DNA of 64,000 nucleotides from Echinococcus granulosus. Its lineage: Eukaryota; Platyhelminthes; Cestoda; Cyclophyllidea; Taeniidae. The notes beneath the pieces are model-generated. The model saw nothing but the letters and a program-made list of their open reading frames with translations. It did not search any database and was not told the DNA's origin. Made by a program: the position numbers and the translations under genes. Numbering within the stretch: position 1 is the first letter of the stretch; every line of letters begins with the position of its first letter. The DNA lies in assembly GCF_000524195.1 (NCBI RefSeq), contig NW_020170418.1:529429-593428 (forward strand), given 5' to 3'. This document shows, one piece after another, positions 40,930-52,100 of the stretch.

Positions 40930-41310
40930 ATTGCGTTTGTCCTAGTTGTGGTCTCGCCTTGTCCCATAGTTTTCGGAGATGGCATTGGCATACTTGTCAG
41001 CCGTCACCTACTTGCGTCAGATTGAAAAAAATCAGATGAAAGCAAAGATGTAACTTGGCTTGCCAGTTCTAGTTTTTATACTAGCTCACTTTAGGCTAGT
41101 TGGCATTTATTATAAATATTTCTAGTTTTCCTGTTCCTAGGATCTAAAGTATTTCAACTGATAGTCCTTTTAAGCAGTCAAAATGAATACTTAATGCTAG
41201 TTATACTAAACTTTTGCAATTTGCACAAAGTAGCATTTCTTTGTGCTGATGTTTTTCAAATGTACTGCGTTTGTTGGTACGCGAACAAAGTTGGTGTGTT
41301 GCGTTTGCTA

Positions 41311-41992
41311 ATGCGTAAGCACTTTTTTTCTTGTTATTCCCATGTAGATTCCAGTGACCACATCCTTGAAATCGAGAATAACCGTCGGGCTGAAGACCTC
41401 AGAGTCAAAGTTAATTTGTTAAAGTCGGTAAGTATTCAGCTACCGACCTTCATATCTACTTCACTGATCTATTTGGTTAAGCAGCACGCACTAGCCCTTC
41501 GTATGCCTCACCTAGTTTTCTAAAACTTCGTTTGAATCGAAACCCTATTTTAGTCGTCTTACTCTACTGTTACAAATATAATATTCCACCGGAATTCCAA
41601 GGTGTCAAAAATTGCCTTGGTGAATATGAAACTGCGGCAAACAGTTCGCGTTTTAATATTATTCCTTTTTTGTGTCTCTTGTCCCATCTTTACATTGTGT
41701 TGGAATGGAGTAGAGACCCGCCCACATATTACCAAACGAATTGGCTTACTTTTTTATTCTTCCCCAAAAGTATGCTAAGGAAATAAGAGATGAAACAAAA
41801 GAACAAAACCGGTTTCTTGACACCGTTCAGTACGCGGCGGATTCGGCGGGCAGCATGCTAGGGAGGACAGTGGGTCGAATAATAGGCATTCCCGATGGTA
41901 GACAGAACAACCGCAAGCTCCTCTGTCTGACCATCCTCACGTTTTTCGTTGTATTTGTAATCTACACCACTGTGCGGCATCTGCCAGTTTGA
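41311..41992 (+). CDS. BET1L: BET1-like Golgi SNARE (BET1L/GS15 type)
   Basis: BET1L is a Qc-SNARE in Golgi and endosome-to-Golgi fusion complexes. The model has exon 1 at 41311-41314 (ATG plus one base), exon 2 at 41348-41427 and exon 3 at 41771-41992, giving 101 aa against 111 in human. The 33-nt first intron has a perfect GTAAGC donor and a pyrimidine-rich TAG acceptor. The SNARE helix runs from about residue 8: ENNRRAEDLRVKV and LLKS, then after the second intron EQNRFLD, with Gln40 at the predicted zero layer. NRKLLC leads directly into a single C-terminal membrane anchor (LTILTFFVVFVIYTTV). EQNRFLD and NRKLLC match BET1L better than BET1. The reading frame stays open upstream to 41194, so an earlier Met is possible. 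Confidence 0.87.
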
Positions 41993-42620
41993 CGGACTGC
42001 CCGCGCCTACACATCGCCAACCCACATCTTTACCACCCCAAACCCGGAGCTATTCATCCTTTTTATTTGCCATCTGTTCTTGGTCAAAGAATTGTACACG
42101 TCTTGCGAGTACTTCAGTACTAAATGGGCCATGGAATGGTTTTGCAACTTGCATAATGGAACACAGACACTAGAAAGGTGAGGAATGTCAGGTACGCACT
42201 CAAGGCTATTGACTTGCAACTAAATAGGCGGTATACGAACTTCAAGATAAAACCGACGGACGGGAAGACTGCACCGCGGTGAGACGTGGACGCGACCTGC
42301 CGAGATCGTAGGGGATGCCACGCAGCAATGACGCATTAGTTCCACAAGTGCTTGGGATTTGAGTAACACTTGTTGTATAGGAAACTAGCACTAAACGTCG
42401 TTACTAGGGAATACCGGTAGGATCTCAGCTTTCGATCATGGAAAGTTTTCGCCAGTGATGCTGAGGCTGTAAACGCTGTACTCGGTAAATAAAACCATCA
42501 ACTGCGTAAATCCTGTAAGGCCACGCCTCAAGATCAGTCGTTGTTCAATCAAAGCATAGTTGCGGAAAATAGTGACACCATATAACGACCGGGCATAGGC
42601 AAAACAGGAGACAAACGACA
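41993..42620. other. 3' ends of BET1L-like and PSMG2 genes, tail to tail
   Basis: The two genes converge across 628 bp. A plus-strand AATAAA at 42488-42493 could serve BET1L and a minus-strand AATAAA (plus TTTATT at 42062-42067) could serve PSMG2. If both are used the transcripts overlap by about 400 nt at their 3' ends. Confidence 0.4.
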
Positions 42621-43778
42621 CTAATATAATGCGGGATCGAAACTGTTGCCATAGAGCATCTTCCAACATTTAGGTGACTTCCAGGATACGGCGCCGTTGA
42701 CAGGATTCACCTTCAACCAGCCATTGAGCGCATGGGCCATGAAGAACGCGTCGTTGCGGTTGTCACCGTCACACGTGAAGGTATTCAGAAGAACAGCTGG
42801 AATGGTCTGCGCCTTCTCCATCGCTGAAAATAAGGGCAACGCAGCCCCGGAACCGGGAAGATTAAGAGCCAAGTAACTAGCAACACTTTGATTATCACCA
42901 TCCAAGACCTCCTCCCTGACCAACTTCATCAATCCGATGCGTGAGAGGGCCTCGATATCCTCTACTTTTGTAGCTGACGTCACAGAATATTGAAGAGGCG
43001 GTCCACGAAGCTGTTGATCCTAGAAAAAAAATGTTTAAAAAGGCAAATTAATGGCGTAGCAAGAACAACACAGTAGGCATGGGCCGACGTGTATGCATTC
43101 AAATCGAAGTACTTCTAGTGAGAATTTATGCAAATAGTGTGAAACGTGAGATCATTGGATGGGGAAGGAAATACAGCTAGTTAAAGGACGATCGTGCTTC
43201 CTCGTGTCGAGAAATAATGCACAAAACTGGCGCCAAAACCCCGAAGCACAAACACGGGGAAAAGCACTCAATGTTTAGCAAATCTACCTTTCGGGTCATG
43301 GCAAAACTACTCGAGAGGAGGACCACACGAGAGAATTTTTGCTGCATGATAAAGTCGACTATTTCCGTGGCAAAACGATCACGAGCACCAGGGAAAACGG
43401 GCACGCGAACTTGCAGCAGCGAGAGCCCACGGGAATCGTCATCGTAGAGCTAAAAGGCAAGAAATGATAAGTCAAACAATTGCAGCGATAACTGGTGTGA
43501 TTTTAGAAAACACTAGAACAAATATAAGCCAAAAAATATACTTCTAAAGAGCATGCCAAGGGAGCAGTGGAGGATAGTTCGGGGTAAGGTGGGGGTCCAA
43601 CAACGGGTGGGACGTGAGGAGAGTTGAGGTAGCCCGCGAAGGCTGATTCAATTGATGATATGAGGACGTCCATGCAGAGTTGGCCGACGTTTCCAACGCC
43701 AGCACACGCGATGATAAAAGTGTATCCCTGCCGTCCTTTAAGAGAGCACTCTGGGTTGGATGACACGAGGAAACACAT
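42621..43778 (-). CDS. PSMG2: proteasome assembly chaperone 2
   Basis: PSMG2 (PAC2) pairs with PSMG1 to assemble the alpha ring of the 20S proteasome. Three exons in phase 0, 43778-43542, 43449-43288 and 43019-42621, give 265 aa against 264 in human. Family-specific segments are the N-terminal AGVGNVGQLCMDVLISS (human VSVGNVGQLAMDLIIST), VVGPPPYP in place of MVGNNPYA, FSRVVLLSSSFA (human CARVIVLSSSHS), QQLRGPPLQY, and the C-terminal SWKSPKCWKMLYGNS (human RWKIPSSWRLLFGSG). Donors and acceptors are clean GT-AG. The ATG directly follows a splice acceptor (CCCTCTTAG), so the message probably receives a spliced leader or a non-coding 5' exon exactly at the start codon. Confidence 0.94.
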
Positions 43779-43800
43779 CTAAGAGGGCATAAGATTCTAT
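43779..43800 (-). promoter_or_regulatory. splice acceptor abutting the PSMG2 start codon
   Basis: The minus strand reads TTATGCCCTCTTAG immediately followed by ATG (AG at 43780-43779). A spliced-leader site with no 5' UTR between leader and start codon is the simplest reading in a flatworm. Confidence 0.5.
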
Positions 43801-45521
43801 CAGTGCAGAGTAAAGCAATTGACTTTCAACTGAAGGGACTCAGAAGAATATAACACATTTCCGCAACACTGATAAAAAACTACCGATAATCAAGACAAAG
43901 CAAGTGAAACCGGGTCTAAATTTCCCTTAACTACGGGACCATAAGTGACTAGGATCATGGAAGACGATAAACAATAGAAACACCGGTCGCGTAAAAACAC
44001 CAGTTCAGCCCGGAAGGATCGTAAGTTACGTACAAACGTAGAAGGCACCTTCGTGAGTTAGAATTAATTGAAATACATTAAGATCCAATGAACACAAGTG
44101 AGGAGTACAGCGGCTGGATGCGCTTTCTTCCAAGCCTATGATGTGAAATACACACAGAAAATGACTGTTCACATTACATAATTTGGAGGCAGCCATGTGA
44201 AGTCGATTAGTAAAGTAAAACAAAGTAAAATGCCATCAGAAAATATCCCGGTACTTCACTGAATTTTTGCACCTACAACTAAAAAAACATGGATTAAAAG
44301 ACAAAAAATTTTAGTACAACTCATATTTTGGTGTGATTAAGGACGGTTTGATATTGCACGTGTAATAAAGTAATTTAAGAAATATTAAAGAGCAACCGAA
44401 CCCACTTACGTAGGCAAACTATTGCCATGGATGATATCCTTTTTAACACACGTACTTACAAATTAAATGCGCCTTTTCTGCCACCAACTTTCCCAGTTAA
44501 AATCTATGCTGCTTTCAATAAATGGCTCCACTTACTTTCGAGATTTGCCTATTGTGAAAAGAATTATCAACGCTTATGGCGAACACTTTTAGATTAGCCA
44601 TTAATGCTAAGAGTAATGAGCATGTGGCACGTAACAAAGCAACCAAAGTGTCAACTACTTGTTGTGCAATTTAGAAATGGCAGCTTTTCGAATACAGAGG
44701 TAACGCGTTATCGTTCACGAATATACCGGCGGATAGGGATTTTTATTCAATTTATTCTAGCAGGCAAATAGTTATTCGGTGCAAAATATCATGACTTACA
44801 TGCCTGAGGTCCGTTAACTGATTCTGGTTTCTTCGTCAGCGGAAGCGCAATATTCCCTTTGATCTTTAAATCAGTGCACATACAAAATTGTGCTTTTAAA
44901 ATGTGTATGTACATATAGATGAAGAGTTGTTTGTTTGTTATTATGTAATATGCGCAAGGAATTGGCTACATAGCAAATTTGTTGAACTAGTAATAATCAG
45001 GTCTTATTCTATAACAAATGCTTCTTAAAGCATCAGCCTAATGGGAGTTTTAAGGAAGTTCCTCCTTGAGCTGCTTGATTAAATCAACATCTTTAAGCCT
45101 ATTCAAAACTTCTGCTTGCAGGCATTTACCATCTTACTTTATTTCTATGTTCTCTTTTCGTATTGCACGACCTCTGCTTTGATTGGGGATTCATAAACAG
45201 CTTGCAAAATTGAAGTCTTTAGTCAAGCGGATTGCAGCTTACATGGCATAGTGTAGCTCAACAGTGATTTTAAATCAACGTTCGACTATCAACACCCTCG
45301 AGTTCATTCAGGTTTATGCAAAAGCCCAACAATTATGGCATATGTATCAGGCACATTCATTACAGGCTTTTTATGATTGAATTATAATACAGAATTCTGG
45401 TAACTATTTTACACTTTGGCGTATTTTGCACTTAATAATGCACTTTCATTTACCCATGAAACTCAATTTAGACCACTTTCATTGCAAAACATGCTGATTG
45501 CTTTACTTAATCCATTTTTTA
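43801..45521. other. spacer between PSMG2 and the unknown gene at 45.6 kb
   Basis: The flanking genes are divergent, so both promoters should lie here. I see no coding region, repeat or RNA gene that I can support. Confidence 0.5.
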
Positions 45522-45557
45522 GATAAAACGTCCCTATTCAGTTTTGAACCTTAAGTA

Positions 45558-48295
45558 ATGACTGAACACACCCATACCATATCGACAGGAATAAAACGAG
45601 AAGCCTCATTATCATATATCAGCTCGCCTTATATGGCCGCAATAATAGGAGACGATGATCTAATTAAAAACTGCGAAGAAAGTATAGACACCTTCAGCCA
45701 AATCTCCACAAAACTTGCCCCTTGTGATTGGCGATCGACCCTTTTTCAGGTTGAGAGCTTTACACCAAGCACTGAAAGCCCTGTAGAAAGCGACACCAAC
45801 GCAGAGGTATCCTATCACCCAGAATGGTATTCAGTCGGATATCTCACTGACGGTCGATACAACTCTTCCTCATTCTCTAAAATTCTGCCAAAACCACAAA
45901 AATGTGGTGAGATTCCACCGATTGCCAGGCACTCTATACTCATATTTAGTGAGTCGGAAAGTGATTTTAACGTTCACTTTTCAACGAAGGTGTCTTTTCG
46001 AGCAGCCGAAATTAAAGGATGTTCATATCGGGTGCCTCTGCCCCTAGTATCAATAGAATTTACCCCAGCAAGTTTCATTGCCCATGAATTTAGCAATGAG
46101 AGCTTTAACACTGGCAAAGGGAACGATGAAAGAATCACTGATTGTCAGTGTGTGTCAGTCGATTGGCACACAGTGGCCAAAGAATCGCCACCGAGTAGTA
46201 TTGATATGCAATCACAGGAGCCGGAGCGCACGGAAAGCACTTTTTATGATAGGCTTAAAGAATCTAAATCTCTCCAAGTGCCGATGCAGATTTTTCTCCA
46301 TTACCATTTACATCGTTGTAGAAGGGAGAAGATTTTGGTGTTGAGACATAGGCAAGACTACTTTGAAGCCTTTAAATGACTTACAAAATATTGTTACCTT
46401 AATGCAAATGTGTAAATATATAGAGGGTAAAATGAATGCAAGCTACAATTTATGAAACACAAAGCAATTGCTTTTAGTTCTATTTCAATTTCTATTGGTA
46501 ATTTGTTAATAATTTGAGCTAAAGTGGACTTTTTGGTGACTTGCTTTACTGCCATTATTATTAATCCAGTGATATTTGTGGTTAGGTTGAATATTATATG
46601 GTCGCGTAAAATGTGACCACAAAGAGCACTGCGTTGCCGAAAATAAATTAAAATCTAATGCTTAATACAGTGGCTATTTTGAGACTTACAAAAACCTTTG
46701 GGTGCTAAATTGGAATTTCACGGCAGTAATGGTGACTTTTGTATTTTCACTTATCAATTTTACTTTAACGTTAGATATCCAAGAGTGTTGCGAGTCCTTC
46801 CGGATCCAATTAGTGCAATAACATCTACAAGAGCAGTGTTAAATTACAGTATCTTGATCCGCATTGAACCCATCCTTAAAGAAAATGCCTCGAAAATTGG
46901 AAGAAAGTATTGGCAGCATAAAAACAACTTTCTCAACGAACGACCAGTAGCAGATATTGACAGGCTAGAGCTATCACCAGCCCATACTCCCGAGGTTTTT
47001 GATTCGATGAGAAAAACAGTTCGGTCTTTAAAGCTTACGGCTTGCTCAGCCAGCAGTGAAGCAAAGACAATGTCCTACCACGATACAGTGAATAGGTGGG
47101 TAATAAAAAGCGCAAATATTTATGAAAATGTCAAAAATTATAGCAGATAAAAGCGTAAGAACCTGGCGATACGACCCTCATGCCCGTTGCCCATTTTCTC
47201 CGTTGGTTTCAAAAGTTTGCTTGGTATATTTTGATTAGATCGATTCTAAGTTATAGTGAAACGGCTTTATTTATAAGATTCTGACATAAGAAATAGATGC
47301 ATTTAATAGGGAAACAGAATAGTGCACAAAAATCCGATTGTCTAGTAAAAATTAACGAAACCGTAAAAGTTTATTTTTATCAATCCAAACTATGTCGATA
47401 CGCAAATAACAAATCACCGAACTTTGAAAGCTCGATTTTCCCCGGGTAAATGGAGGCTTTCTATCACACGTTTGGGTTTTGTGAGTTGCTTAAGTGTATC
47501 CTTTTTTGTCTTCCTACAGTGTTCTGCAGAGTGCCCCCTCGTTAACAAAATCAAAAGTCCTCTTAGCCCAAATTAAAACAGTTTCATCGGGATGCGCTGA
47601 TGGAACTCACCCGAACATGCCGATAAACGCACTGAGTTATTGCATTGCCAAATCACTTACCCTTCATCTTTCTGGACGAAAGTTTAGACAGGAATGCTTT
47701 CACTCAAACATACTTCAACAAAGTCTACCTCATTTGCAAAGGGAACCGCGTCTGATGCAGCAGGTTGAGGTGGTTTCCCACAACGTCGCAGAAGTTGAAG
47801 TCGCTAATGAGAGACCTTGTACCGGCAGACCTGAGAATAGATCTCCTCCTGGGGACAGTGCTTCACCTTGCCTATCCTTCTACCTCATTCCAGAAAAACG
47901 ACCCTCTGATCAAATCACGCTTGACGTAAAATGCTGCCCTGCATCCGATAAAGCGATGCTTGTAAGCGGACATTTTAATTTTATGTCAATTTCATTTCTG
48001 TAATCTATATATTTGTGATGCAGAAATGATTAATATCGAAAAACGCACTTGAGAATGCTTATATTCTATCACGGTGAAAGGTTAGTCTCCGTTACAAGGC
48101 AACTAAATACTGTTTATTTCGTAGGATGCACTACCAGCAGACGGAGCAAATTGTGTGGAACGTAGATTTCTCAAATTGATATCCCAGAAAGCGAAATTCC
48201 ATCGACGCAAGCCTCCGAAACCGCGGACAGAGGAGTGCAACGTTGTCACGCCCTCACCGCTGCAAAACTACTGCGCCATCACTCTCAACGATTGA
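45558..48295 (+). CDS. four-exon gene of unknown function
   Basis: I do not recognise this protein. Proposed exons are 45558-46339, 46775-47095, 47520-47961 and 48125-48295, which join without stop codons to 571 aa. The last three junctions are well supported: donor AATAG|GTGGGT to acceptor CCTACAG in phase 2, and CTT|GTAAGC to CGTAG in phase 0. The end of exon 1 is less sure (GGT|GTTGAG is the phase-compatible donor). The protein is hydrophilic, Ser/Thr/Glu-rich, with no signal peptide, membrane segment or coiled coil that I can see. It ends in a basic stretch (KFHRRKPPKPR) before LQNYCAITLND. A pyrimidine-rich acceptor (CCATTTTTTAG) lies 35 nt upstream of the ATG and suggests a spliced 5' UTR. 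The composition suggests a disordered regulatory protein, but this is only inference. Confidence 0.6.
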
Positions 48296-48975
48296 CAGTT
48301 GTGAGCGATGAACCCTGTGAGGTTTTACTGCTATTTCATATTCGCAAAAGCCTCTTGATTTAATATTACAAGCATCATCATAAAGGTTATGAAACTCCCT
48401 ACAGCGTGAATTGTAGTTGAATTACTAATACAATTTTTATTCATCTTCCCTTTTTGAACAAGAGTTTTTTTGCCTGTTAGACATTTTGGTCAGCGTTACG
48501 TAAAATTTGGCAGACGAATGGTCTTGTTACAAATGCGGTACTGCTAAGCTTTTGCATTTTTGAAACTGGACAAGTTACAAAATATTATTTATCGTACCCA
48601 AGAGTTTATCAAAAATACCATAAAATCTTGCTTAAGTGGCCCGCTTTTCAAGTAGGGGATAAAAAACCATTGCTAAAGGTTTTGCGTTTGAAATTAGCTT
48701 CTATTAGAATGACTAACTGATAGGACCGAATCCCATTGACTCTCTTTGAAAAGCACCAATTAATGCCACCTTAGAAGACTGACAAGTTTCGATAAGTAAA
48801 CTTGTATATTGATGACGGGATAACGATCATTGTTTGATAACGAAGACCATTGTTATTTAGCTATATTCCGAGTCTTTCACGAGGAAGTCATTAATTATGA
48901 GGAATGCTTTTAGTTGCAAGACGCACCGGTAGGTTTCCATGGTCTGAAAAAAAGATAATGCTAACAACAATGTAC

Positions 48976-49155
48976 CTATTCAGAGCGATTTAGATATTGA
49001 CGAGGTGCTAGAGAAGCTGGCTTGAACCAAAAGGCAAAGTCGTGTCGTCTTCTAAATCCACACCTATCAACAGGAGCATCATCCACAGTAGCTATATGAA
49101 GAGATGGGATTATCTTTGAAATGGCCGATCTTATCCGATCAATACACAATTGTGC
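48976..49155 (-). CDS. probable terminal exon of an unidentified gene
   Basis: A 180-nt open exon (59 codons plus stop) follows a strong pyrimidine-rich acceptor (CTCACCCACTCCCTACTCCACGAAG) in phase 0. The translation includes CIDRIRSAISKIIPSLHI and DRCGFRRRHDFAFWFKP, which look protein-like but match nothing I know. Short phase-compatible candidate exons of about 30 nt lie upstream near 49270-49300 and 49370-49400. Treat this as tentative. Confidence 0.35.
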   Translation of the reverse strand, partial: AQLCIDRIRSAISKIIPSLHIATVDDAPVDRCGFRRRHDFAFWFKPASLAPRQYLNRSE

Positions 49156-52100
49156 CTTCGTGGAGTAGGGAGTGGGTGAGAGAGAAACGCAGTAGTCGAT
49201 GGTGAGATAAAAAATAGTAAACGCGGATGGTGTGTACAAGGTGGGAGAAGACGGTAAGGGTGGGTTAGGCGCACCAAAGTGTCCCGACTTTGATTCGCAT
49301 CAACCTCAGCACCGCACATTCATCCCATGGCAGTGTGTGAAACCATTCTCAAAGGAGACTGCAGACCTTTTTGCGCTGAGGTGGGCTCTTCATCATCTGA
49401 AAACGGATAGACAGGTAGGAGATTTTAAAAAGTTGAGGGTGGAGTAAAATAGGACGCGGTTTAGTAGTGCTACTATGTTCAAGGTGCTTCACCTGTCTTT
49501 CGGGATGAAAGTTTATGTCTCGTTGCTTTTCTAAGGTCATCTTTGATCCACAAATGTAAGATGTATTGAAATCTATGTGGAAGTTAATGAAAACTGCGAC
49601 TTTTACGCAAGATGACAGGAACAAAAAGTGCTAAAACAAAAAGGTCGCCTTTTTAGGAAGACCATTTTGGACTCATGTTCAATAAAATTACGTTATAATC
49701 TGCATTTTGTGTAACTGATAGATTTTAATCCAAAAAAATTAAATGTTGCCGTTTTTTATCACTTTCGAGTTGTGGCAAAGTAATGATGAGTAAATAAAGA
49801 CAGCCTTAGAGGCTTATGAACTTCGGCCATCACAGCGCTTCCTTTCCGTGAAATGCGGTTAGTCGATCAAATATCAGAAGAGTCACTTCCAACTGTTGTG
49901 GTTAAACTCACTCCTTGTGAAGGAGAAAGCCTCTGCTAGCGGTGCGCGAGAGTGAGCCAATCGGATAGCAGAGGTAAAATAATAACTCAAGGTGGGGCAC
50001 CGACACAGAAGTAATCCAGGAGTTGTGGAAAGCTTACAGCTGTACACCTGCTAGAAAGTGACTCGTTGTCTCTAGGCCGTTTTTTTCTTGAATTGAATAT
50101 CCTGATCCCACGGGATTCTCAAGCCTTCACTCACCAGTAATGCATAAAATTGAGCAAGGGCAGAGATTACACTCTTCTTTCACACCCGAATACTTAGTTG
50201 TCGATGAAAACAGTAAAAATCACTTAATTTTGTAGGAAGGAAGAGATGAAATTAGGGGAGGTTTGCTTGGAAATGCAAATAGTGAAAGTGTTGCCATACA
50301 CCAATTTGTGTGGATAAGCAACTGGATGAATAAATATACATCACCGAATACACAGAAAAGGAACATTTGACTCGAGGTTGACGAAAAAACTGGGGCAAAT
50401 TTATGCATCCATGTGCAATGGAGGGCGAGCGCAGGCGGGCCAGTGGAGGCAGGGCGCGGATGCTGTCACTACGGCGTAGAAAAAAAGCTCGCGGTTTGGA
50501 AGTGCAGCTGCGAAATATCAACAACGGGACTACAGCAGACACGGAGGGTCCGCAAATGTCACACCGCACAACGCACCACCGAGAAGGGGGCGCCGTTTGC
50601 GCGCACACGCACGAGGCGATTCAAAGGTCGGGCGCGAGACACATATTAACCCCAGTAATTATGCAGGGCTGCAAGGATTACCAGAAGATAAGCTATCGAC
50701 TCGTCACTAAAGCACCCAAGCAGGGAGACATTCCCAGTGAATCGAAATTAATGATGATTTTGCCAACAAAAATATTCAAAATCTATCATCGGACTAGCAC
50801 ATTAAGCCGTCATGTCACTCCTGTCATGTGCTGACGGAAGTCGAGTTAATTATTGCAAGTAACCCAATGCAGACACCAGAACGAGTGCCAATATTACGGG
50901 TAGTGTAACCAACGAGAGTTGTAAGACTATTCTCAAAAAAATAAAGGAAAGTATTCATGGCGTAAGCAGTATGCAGCAGGATGGGAAGCGAAGCAAAATC
51001 AAAACGTGTGCACCATTTGGGGATCGGCAAGTAAATGCCAGCCTTATGAAAGTATGGTCCGGACCATATTTATAGCAATTGAAAGAAGGGCTTTTCATTC
51101 ATTGGTTCACACCTTGAAAGACCCAACTAATTCCTCTTTGAGGTTCCGATGAAAACGTCTATTAGACACCAAATCCTTCATGTTCGTTTAAACAAAATTC
51201 AAAGAGCCAAATGGCAAGAGCTTCCAGTGTTCAGTAGTTATGTGTATGTTTATTGTTTCCCGATAAAAGTGGTGAACTATTACACGAGGCAAGACATTTT
51301 TTTAAGCAACACCTTTGATAATAAATGCCACAAATTGTCCACAAATTGTCGATTTGTCACATTTCATATGTACTATCGAAAGTGATCATCACAAAATGCG
51401 AACTTGACACGTGTCTTTGGTGTCAAGCTCTCCCCAACACAGGCTATAAACCTGGTCACACCAATAGGGATATGAAGAATAATGATTGATGCGATTGCCT
51501 GGTGCTACAAAAGTACGCTTTGCATGTTCCAGGTAATATAAAAACATGATTTACTCAAGGGGAAAACTTGAAACTAGGCCTTTCCTTGGCAGGCACCAAT
51601 CCATACATTATGCCTGGTTAGTCAATTCAGGGTTGATGTGCACCACTCCTGACAAATGAACCGACTGCTTCAGGCCTAAGCTAAACAATCGCTAGGGGGA
51701 GAAAAGGCAAAGAATTCCAAACATGCATGGTTGTTCAATATGGGAACCGACCATCGCTTTGCATTACGTGTACATCGGAAGACTGATTTTCGAAGCGGAC
51801 TTCGGTAAAGTACAAAAAACTTAATTGCACCTGGGATACGGTGAAACTAGAAAGATAATGTTTTAGGTTAGGCATCTAGTTAGCTAATAGATGATTATGT
51901 TTAACTAGTTAGTAAGAAAAGAATACACCTTTGAAAAACCAAAATAAGTAGCATGATAGAATCTTAGTGTGTTTGAAAATTTGGATGATTTGTGGATAGT
52001 TGTTCTCTCAATGAGAGCGTACGACGGCAATTCATAGATCCTGCATCAAGCAGGAGCTTATCAAATTGTGTTGATAAATGGTGACCATGTGCTTTGAATA

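Noticed and set aside
39935..40934. Target-site duplication flanking the TRIM-like element
   Set aside because: The flanking pentamers TCTTG and ATTGC are not identical, so I do not claim one.
50252..50834. Overlapping open frames on both strands near 50.5 kb
   Set aside because: The segment is GC-rich and open in several frames at once, which points to composition rather than coding; no family is recognised.
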